From Mesorhizobium sp. WSM4904 (GTDB taxonomy: Bacteria; Pseudomonadota; Alphaproteobacteria; Rhizobiales; Rhizobiaceae), in assembly GCF_029674545.1 (NCBI RefSeq), contig NZ_CP121354.1:248001-312000 (forward strand): 64,000 nucleotides of DNA. The letters run 5' to 3'. A program made the translations under genes and the position numbers. Within the stretch, counting starts at the first letter, position 1, and every line of letters begins with the position of its first letter. The notes under the pieces are model-generated. The model made no database searches and was not told the origin of the DNA. It worked only from the letters and a program-made list of their open reading frames with translations. Below are positions 58,723 to 64,000 of the stretch, piece after piece.

Positions 58723-59571
58723 TTATCCTTTGACCGCGCCGGCGGTGAGGCCGGTGACGAGATAGCGTTGCAGGAAGGCGAAGAAGACGCAGACCGGGAT
58801 CAGCGCCAGGATGGACGCCGCCATCATCTGCCCCCAGTCGACCGCGAACTTGCCGATGAAGGTGAGCAGGCCGACGGCGAAGGTCTTCTGCTCGTCGCTG
58901 GAGATCAGCATCAGCGCGAACAGCAACTCGCTCCACGCGGCGGTGAAGACGAAGCCGAGCGTCGCGCCCATGCCGGGCAGAGTGAGCGGCACGATGACCC
59001 TGCGCATCGCCTGGGCCCGCGTGCAGCCATCGATCATCGCCGCCTCCTCCAGGTCCTTCGGTATGCCGTCGAAGAAGGACTGCATGAGGAAGGTGGCGAA
59101 GGCGGTGTTGAAGGCGGTGTAGATGATGATCAGGCCGGTCAGGCTGTTGGTCAGGCCGAGATCACCCATGATGCGGTAGATCGGCGGGATGACCATGACC
59201 AGCGGGAAGGTCTGGGTCAGCAGAAGCAGGATGGCTAAAGTCGCCTTGCCACGGAAGGTGAAGCGCGACATGGCGTAGCCGGCGAGCGTGGCGATGACCG
59301 TCACCAGGGCCGCCGTCGACACCGAGACGATGACGCTGTTCAGGAAATAGCGCGGGAAATCGGAGGCTTCGAGCACGGTGGCGAAGTTCTGAAAAGTCAT
59401 CTCCGACGGCCAGAAGGTGATGCCTTCGGAATAGAGCAGGCGCTCGGGCGTCACCGAGATCTTCAGCGTCCAGAAGATCGGGAACAGCGCGAAGGTCACA
59501 TAGGCGGCGATCGCGGCGTAGAGGCCGATGCCGCCGGCGATGCGCGAGGAGGTGGAGCGACCGGCGATCAT
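58723..59571 (-). CDS. Sugar ABC transporter permease (MalG type)
   Basis: 282-aa membrane protein, six helices. The EAA loop reads LEEAAMIDGCTRAQAMRRVI; typical N-terminal helix YAAIAAYVTFALFPIFWTLK. Its start codon overlaps the end of the preceding permease gene. Part of the CUT1-family importer encoded here. Confidence 0.9.
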   Translation of the reverse strand: MIAGRSTSSRIAGGIGLYAAIAAYVTFALFPIFWTLKISVTPERLLYSEGITFWPSEMTFQNFATVLEASDFPRYFLNSVIVSVSTAALVTVIATLAGYAMSRFTFRGKATLAILLLLTQTFPLVMVIPPIYRIMGDLGLTNSLTGLIIIYTAFNTAFATFLMQSFFDGIPKDLEEAAMIDGCTRAQAMRRVIVPLTLPGMGATLGFVFTAAWSELLFALMLISSDEQKTFAVGLLTFIGKFAVDWGQMMAASILALIPVCVFFAFLQRYLVTGLTAGAVKG

Positions 59572-60494
59572 CAGACATGCCTCACAAGCGTGCGGCGGAT
59601 GGCGATCAGGCCAATGGCGTAGGCGATCAGCAGCACCAAAAGCAGCACAGCAACCGCGGACGCATAGCCCTTATCCAGCGACTTGAAGGCGCTGACATAG
59701 ATGTAGACCGGCACCGTGCTGGTCGAGCCCGCCGGCCCGCCCTCGGTCATGACGAAGATCAGGTCGGCGAAGGTAGCGATCCAGATGGTGCGCAGCATGA
59801 CGGTGATGACGATGGTCGGCGCCAGGAACGGCAGCGTCACCTTGGTGAAGCGCTGCCAGGGTGAGGCGCCGTCGATGGCCGCCGCCTCGTGCAGTTCGGA
59901 GGGGATCGACTTCAGCGCCGCGAGCAGCGTGATGGCGAAGAAGGGGATGCCGAACCAGATGTTGGCGACGATCGGTCCCCACATGGCGGTGGCGGGGTCG
60001 GACAACACATTGGTCGGCTCGGCCTTCAGCCCAAGCGCGAAGAGCCAGTGCGGCAGCGGCCCGATGATCGGGTTGAACAGCCAGGCCCAGGTGAGGCCCG
60101 ACAGAAAGGACGGCACCGCCCAGGGCAGGAACACCACCGCCTGCACTATCCTGCGGCCATAGAAGGGCTTGTCGAGCAACAGCGCCAGGCCGAGCCCGAG
60201 GAAGAACTGGAAGAACAGGCTGGCGACCGTCCACCACAGCGTGTTGATCAGCGCCTGGCCGAGCACGGCGTCGGAGAGCATCGCCTGATACTGGCCGAGC
60301 CCGACATATTCCGATTTGAAGGCGGAGAATTTGCGGAAGGAATAGCTGATGCCGATGATCAGCGGCACCAAGAGCACCACGACCAGCAGGACGATAGCCG
60401 GCGAAAGATAGAGCCATGGCTCGATCGCCGTCTTGCTCAGCCGCTTCTTGCGCGGCCGGGCGGCAGATCGGATTTCGGACACTGCGTAGGTCAT
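59571..60494 (-). CDS. Sugar ABC transporter permease (MalF type)
   Basis: 307-aa membrane protein. EAA loop LHEAAAIDGASPWQRFTKVT; helix LYLSPAIVLLVVVLLVPLII. Start MTYAVSEIRS at 60494. It shares a base with the next gene and follows the binding-protein gene after a 221-base gap filled by a palindromic repeat element. Confidence 0.9.
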   Translation of the reverse strand: MTYAVSEIRSAARPRKKRLSKTAIEPWLYLSPAIVLLVVVLLVPLIIGISYSFRKFSAFKSEYVGLGQYQAMLSDAVLGQALINTLWWTVASLFFQFFLGLGLALLLDKPFYGRRIVQAVVFLPWAVPSFLSGLTWAWLFNPIIGPLPHWLFALGLKAEPTNVLSDPATAMWGPIVANIWFGIPFFAITLLAALKSIPSELHEAAAIDGASPWQRFTKVTLPFLAPTIVITVMLRTIWIATFADLIFVMTEGGPAGSTSTVPVYIYVSAFKSLDKGYASAVAVLLLVLLIAYAIGLIAIRRTLVRHV

Positions 60495-60537
60495 AAGTTC
60501 GGCTCTACGGGTGATGGGTGATGCGGCGTAAGCGACA

Positions 60538-60706
60538 GCCCCTTCTCTCCGTTCAACGGAGAGAAGATACCGGTTCACCCTACGTAGCTGCAGCGCAGCT
60601 GCTGCGTGGGAGGGCAGGCGGATGAGGGGCGCGAACTTACGAAGGTATGGCGCTGCCCCTCATCCGGCCCTATCGGGCCACCTTCTCCCCGTAAGCGGGG
60701 AGAAAG
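60538..60706. repeat. Mosaic palindromic repeat element in the sugar transporter operon
   Basis: Several hairpins: CTTCTCTCCGTT/AACGGAGAGAAG (60542-60566); CGGATGAGGGGC (60619-60630) pairing with GCCCCTCATCCG (60654-60665); GGCCCTATCGGGCC (60666-60679); CTTCTCCCCG/CGGGGAGAAA (60682-60705). This pattern matches dispersed rhizobial intergenic elements recalled from memory. Between binding-protein and permease genes it can stabilise the upstream mRNA and lower downstream expression. Confidence 0.7.
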
Positions 60707-60715
60707 AAAGGAGTG

Positions 60716-61993
60716 TCACTTCTTATTTTTCGCCAGCCAGGCCTGCTGCTCCTTAGTCAGGAACGCCGCCCATTCGTCGGCCACCTGCTTGGCCGGCTTC
60801 TGGCCGAGCAGCACTTCCTGGAAATTCTTGATCGCCACCTGGTCGACGAAGTTGCCGAGGTTTTCCAGATGCGTCGGCGGCGTCACCATTTCATATTTGG
60901 AGCTGTCGCTGAGCTCGGTGAACCAGCCCTTGAACTGCTCGGTCTTGAAATGGGCGTCCTGGTCGGCGCCGTTGTGGATCGGGATGACGCCGACTTCCTT
61001 GGCCCATTCCAGATTGTCCTTGGGCGAGAGCAGCGTCGCCATCAGCTTCCAAGTTTCGTCCTTGTGCTGGGAATTGGCGAACATCGCCCAGCCGGCATAG
61101 CCCAGGGTCGGGTAGGATTTGCCGCTCGGGCCCACGGGGAGCGGCGCGACGGCGAAGTCGTCGGCGCTCATCTTGTCGGCGATGCCGAGCAGCGCGTCCG
61201 GGTCCTGGTTGAGCATGGCGCAGGTGCCGGAATAGAAGCCGGTCACCGTCTCGTTGAAGCCCCAGCTCACGGCGTCCTTCGGCGCCAGGCCGTTCTTGTA
61301 CATGTCGGCCAGCATCTGCAGGCCCTTGACCGAGCCCTCGTCGTTGATGGTCGAGGTGCCGTCGTCGGTGAAGTAGCCGCCCTTGCCGTCGGCGATGTTC
61401 ATGAACATGTGCATGCCGTTGAAGGCGCCGGGACCGCCGCGCAGGCAGTAGCCGTATTTGCCGGGAATGGCCGAAATCTTCTTCGAGAACTCGACGAACT
61501 CGTCGAGGGTTGCCGGCGGACGGTCGAGGCCCGCTTCCTTGAACAGCTTCTTGTTCCAGAACAGCGCGTTCACATAGTAGCCGTAAGGGATCATGAACTG
61601 GGTATTGTTGACGGTCGAGCCGAACTGCTTGGCGCGGTCGCCCAGCGTCTTGGCGTCGTCCCACTTAGCCATGTAGGGGCCAAGATCCTCGAGCTGGCCG
61701 TTATTGGCGTAAAGTCCCATCCAGCGCTCCGGCATCTCGACGACGTCGGGCGTGTCGCCGGCCTGCACCATGGTGAGGAATTTTTCGAATGCCTGGCCCC
61801 AGGGCAGCGAGACGAGCTCGACCTTGATGCCGGGATTGGCCTGCTCGAACTCGGCAATCTGCTTCTTGAGGAATTCGGTGCGCGGCGGGCTGGTGATGAC
61901 CTCGACCATCTTGACGGTGGTATCGGCGAGCGCGCTGCTGGCAGAGATCGCCAGGCCGGCGACGGCGGCAAGCATGAACGTCAGTCTTTTCAT
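60716..61993 (-). CDS. Sugar ABC transporter binding protein (family 1)
   Basis: 425 aa with a Sec signal (KRLTFMLAAVAGLAISASSALA). Mature part: IAEFEQANPGIKVELVSLPW, VVEMPERWMGLYANNGQL, GAFNGMHMFMNIADG, the layout of CUT1 solute-binding proteins. ATG 61993 has GGGAG 9 bases upstream. The sugar is unknown; the PLP-lyase/GntR neighbours do not point to a single substrate. Confidence 0.9.
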   Translation of the reverse strand: MKRLTFMLAAVAGLAISASSALADTTVKMVEVITSPPRTEFLKKQIAEFEQANPGIKVELVSLPWGQAFEKFLTMVQAGDTPDVVEMPERWMGLYANNGQLEDLGPYMAKWDDAKTLGDRAKQFGSTVNNTQFMIPYGYYVNALFWNKKLFKEAGLDRPPATLDEFVEFSKKISAIPGKYGYCLRGGPGAFNGMHMFMNIADGKGGYFTDDGTSTINDEGSVKGLQMLADMYKNGLAPKDAVSWGFNETVTGFYSGTCAMLNQDPDALLGIADKMSADDFAVAPLPVGPSGKSYPTLGYAGWAMFANSQHKDETWKLMATLLSPKDNLEWAKEVGVIPIHNGADQDAHFKTEQFKGWFTELSDSSKYEMVTPPTHLENLGNFVDQVAIKNFQEVLLGQKPAKQVADEWAAFLTKEQQAWLAKNKK

Positions 61994-62018
61994 GTTCGGA
62001 ACTCCCATTTTGAACACC

Positions 62019-63221
62019 TTATTTTTTTGACTTCCCGAAGGCCTGGGCGATGTCTGCCCAGAGGTCCTCGATATTTTCCAATCCGACATTGAAGCGGATG
62101 GTTCGGGGGCTGACGCCGAAGCGCGCCATCGAATTGAGACCCGGCGTCTGCTCGAGCGAGGCCTTTGCCGGCACGACCAGGCTTTCATGGCCGCCCCAGC
62201 TGACGCCGATGCGGAAGAGCTTCAGCGCATCGACGAAAGCCGGAATGTCGACATCCTCCGTGACTTCGAAGGAGAACAGCCCGGCATAGCCGGCGAGCGT
62301 CTTCTTGCCGGGATGGTTGGAGTAGGCGGGGTGATTGACCCGCTCGACCTGGCCATGCGCCTTGAGCCGCTCGGCAAGGGTCAGACCGCTCTTCATGTGA
62401 TGCGGCAGTCTCAGCGGCAGCGTGCGCAGGCCGCGCAGCAAAAGCCAGCCCTCGAAGGGCGAGAGCTTGCCGCCGAGCGAGGAGTAGGTCTGCTCGTTGA
62501 TGTGCCTGATATGTGCGGCGGAGCCCGCCACGACGCCGGCGACGGTGTCGCTGTGGCCGCCGAGATATTTCGAGGCCGAATGCAGCACCAGATCGACACC
62601 GTGCGCGATCGGCTTCTGGAACACCGGCGTGGCCCAGGAATTGTCGATGGAAGTGACGATGCCCTGTTCCTTCGCCAGCCGCGCCAGATGGGCGATGTCC
62701 TGCAGCTCGAACATCATCGAGGTCGGGCTTTCGAGGTAGAGCAGCTTTGCGCCAGGCAGCGCCGCCGCGACCGCGTCCGGATCGGAGCCATCGACATAGT
62801 CGACCTTGATGTTGAGACGCGGAAACAGGCGCTCGAACAGACGGTAGGCGTCGCCATAGCAGTTGCGCACGGCAACGATGCGCTCGCCGGCGCCGACGAA
62901 GGCGAGCACGGTGGCGCTGATCGCGGCCATGCCGCTGGAGAAACCGCGCGCCGCTTCGGCGCCTTCGAGCGCGGCGACGCGCGCCTCGAACTCCATCACC
63001 GTCGGATTGTCGCCGCGCGAATAGATCGGCTGGCGGCGACGACCGGCGAAGGTATCGGCCATGTCGGCGTAATTGTCGAAGGTGAACAGCGAGGTCTGGT
63101 AGATCGGCGGCACCACCGCGCCGCCGGGGAACGGATCGTCATGCGCCAGAAGCGTCGCCGCCTCGCCGAGATAGTCGCTGGCCAGGGAAGCCGGGTCGAA
63201 GCTTGTGGGCTGCTCGTTCAT
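62019..63221 (-). CDS. PLP-dependent Cys/Met metabolism enzyme (cystathionine lyase/synthase family)
   Basis: 400 aa. PLP lysine Lys218 in LHSASKYLGGHSD, SRGDNPTVMEFEARVAALEG, and LYLESPTSMMFELQD. Could be a cystathionine gamma-lyase/synthase, methionine gamma-lyase or a specialised lyase. It overlaps the GntR gene (ATGA) and leads into the transporter genes, so it is regulated with them; a dedicated catabolic role is likelier than housekeeping methionine synthesis. Confidence 0.87.
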   Translation of the reverse strand: MNEQPTSFDPASLASDYLGEAATLLAHDDPFPGGAVVPPIYQTSLFTFDNYADMADTFAGRRRQPIYSRGDNPTVMEFEARVAALEGAEAARGFSSGMAAISATVLAFVGAGERIVAVRNCYGDAYRLFERLFPRLNIKVDYVDGSDPDAVAAALPGAKLLYLESPTSMMFELQDIAHLARLAKEQGIVTSIDNSWATPVFQKPIAHGVDLVLHSASKYLGGHSDTVAGVVAGSAAHIRHINEQTYSSLGGKLSPFEGWLLLRGLRTLPLRLPHHMKSGLTLAERLKAHGQVERVNHPAYSNHPGKKTLAGYAGLFSFEVTEDVDIPAFVDALKLFRIGVSWGGHESLVVPAKASLEQTPGLNSMARFGVSPRTIRFNVGLENIEDLWADIAQAFGKSKK

Positions 63222-63949
63222 TTGCGGTCCGAAAGTTTGAGGTTGGCAGCACCGCGCTTCAGGTCGTCCTCGACGGTGGCGATGAGCTTCAGCGCCTCGG
63301 CGCGGGCCCCCTCGGGGTCATGCGCGGCGATGCGGTCGAAAATGGTGCGGTGGTAGGGAAAGCTGGCGTGGCCGAAATCGCGCACGCCGAGCGGATGTTC
63401 CCAGAAGCGATGGAACAGCTCATACATGGCGGCGATGATCTGCTCGAACAGCGGATTACCGGAGGCGCGGAAGATCGCCTGGTGGAATTCCCAGTCCTCC
63501 TCCGAGGACATGCCGTCGCGGGTGCGGAAGGCCTCTTCCATGATGTCCAGCTTGCGCTCGATCTCGGCGAGCTCGGCCTTGCCGGCGCGGATGGCGCAGA
63601 GCGCGGCGGCCTCCGCCTCCAGCGCGCGGCGAATCTCCAGCGTGGACATCAGGCCGGCGAAATCGTTGCCGCGGGCAAGCGTCAGCGGCATGTGCAGCAT
63701 GTCTGGCGAGACGGCGGCCTTGAGATAGGTGCCGCTGCCCTGCCGCCGCTCGACGAGACCCAGCCCTTCCCAGCGCGTCAGCGCCTCGCGCACCGTGTTG
63801 CGGCTGACCTTGAGACGCTCGGCCAGGATACGCTCGGTCGGAAGTTTTTCGCCGGGCCCCAGCGCCTCCTGCCTGACGAAGCCCGCCAACGCCTTCAGCA
63901 CCGCGTCATCGCGGGCGGTCGTCTGGATGGGCGGGAGGCTGTCTGTCAC
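63218..63949 (-). CDS. GntR-family (FCD) transcriptional regulator
   Basis: 243 aa. Winged HTH at 15-75 (KLPTERILAERLKVSRNTVREALTRWEGLG in two pieces: LPTERILAERLKVSRNTVRE) and a C-terminal FCD helical domain with metal-ligand-like Asp/His positions (EDWEFHQAIF, HRTIF). Start GTG 63949. Probably represses its own operon. Ligand unknown. Confidence 0.87.
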   Translation of the reverse strand: MTDSLPPIQTTARDDAVLKALAGFVRQEALGPGEKLPTERILAERLKVSRNTVREALTRWEGLGLVERRQGSGTYLKAAVSPDMLHMPLTLARGNDFAGLMSTLEIRRALEAEAAALCAIRAGKAELAEIERKLDIMEEAFRTRDGMSSEEDWEFHQAIFRASGNPLFEQIIAAMYELFHRFWEHPLGVRDFGHASFPYHRTIFDRIAAHDPEGARAEALKLIATVEDDLKRGAANLKLSDRK

Positions 63950-63974
63950 GCCGGCGGGACCTAAAGTGGTTCAA

Positions 63975-63985
63975 TGGTCCAACCA
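63975..63985. promoter_or_regulatory. GntR operator candidate
   Basis: TGGTCCAACCA is a perfect TGGT-N3-ACCA palindrome, the FadR-subfamily operator form, 26 bases before the gntR start codon. Likely autoregulation. Confidence 0.55.
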
Positions 63986-64000
63986 ATTTCTGCACAGGCC

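Overview
The window is about 64 kb of GC-rich alphaproteobacterial chromosome, most likely Mesorhizobium or a close relative. The basis is the gene content and order of a succinoglycan-type exo locus (exoP-N-O-M-A-L on one arm, exoX/Y/F/Z/Q on the other), an ExoX-type repressor, rhizobial intergenic palindromic repeats, and the transporter and catabolic neighbours. No rRNA, tRNA, CRISPR array, phage or transposase gene was seen. All genus-level statements are inference from sequence without a database search.

Layout. (1) 1-6.3 kb: a propionyl-CoA synthetase, an acyltransferase, a PPP-type phosphatase, and a divergent NmrA/LysR pair. (2) 6.4-25.5 kb: left arm of the exopolysaccharide (EPS) locus: chain-length/kinase protein ExoP, UDP-glucose pyrophosphorylase, glycosyltransferases ExoO, ExoM, ExoA and ExoL, two GT4 enzymes, a Wzx flippase, a phosphoribosyltransferase-HAD fusion, two GH16 proteins (one is ExoK), a periplasmic GMC dehydrogenase with its Tat-type small subunit, and UDP-glucose 6-dehydrogenase. 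(3) 25.6-34.2 kb: an ExoU-type glycosyltransferase next to a complete lasso-peptide biosynthetic cluster: nucleotidyltransferase, 50-residue precursor, PqqD-like B1, transglutaminase-like B2, asparagine-synthetase-like cyclase C, HPr-kinase-like K and ABC exporter D. (4) 34.2-39.8 kb: right arm of the EPS locus: ExoX, ExoY, ExoF, ExoZ-like and ExoQ. (5) 40-46 kb: betaine/choline-type ABC transporter, zinc alcohol dehydrogenase and BetI-like TetR regulator. (6) 46.1-53.5 kb: acetone carboxylase operon (acxABC) with two SDR dehydrogenases and a divergent LuxR-type regulator. (7) 53.7-64 kb: a lone glycosyltransferase, an aldehyde dehydrogenase/DUF1349 pair, and a GntR-controlled operon with a PLP lyase and a complete sugar ABC transporter.

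How it fits together. The EPS genes make a repeat unit on undecaprenyl phosphate (ExoY primes), extend it (ExoA/L/M/O/U plus two GT4s), flip it (Wzx), polymerise it (ExoQ, ExoP), export it (ExoF) and trim it (ExoK). UDP-glucuronate synthesis (Ugd), a PRPP-type transferase fused to a HAD phosphatase and a periplasmic alcohol/sugar dehydrogenase suggest an EPS carrying glucuronic acid and a ribose-derived residue, as published for Mesorhizobium loti EPS (terminal riburonic acid).

The most novel item is the lasso-peptide cluster inserted between the two EPS arms. Its precursor ends in serine and is accompanied by an HPr-kinase-like protein and a nucleotidyltransferase, the genes associated with C-terminal phosphorylation (and possible glycosylation) of lasso peptides. 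A short palindrome of the form YTGC-N3-GCAR recurs in non-coding DNA before exoY, exoQ, the flippase, the exoL/GT4 divergon, an acyltransferase, a small coiled-coil gene and the lasso precursor. It resembles published PhaR/AniA sites and could tie EPS and lasso production to polyhydroxybutyrate/carbon status.
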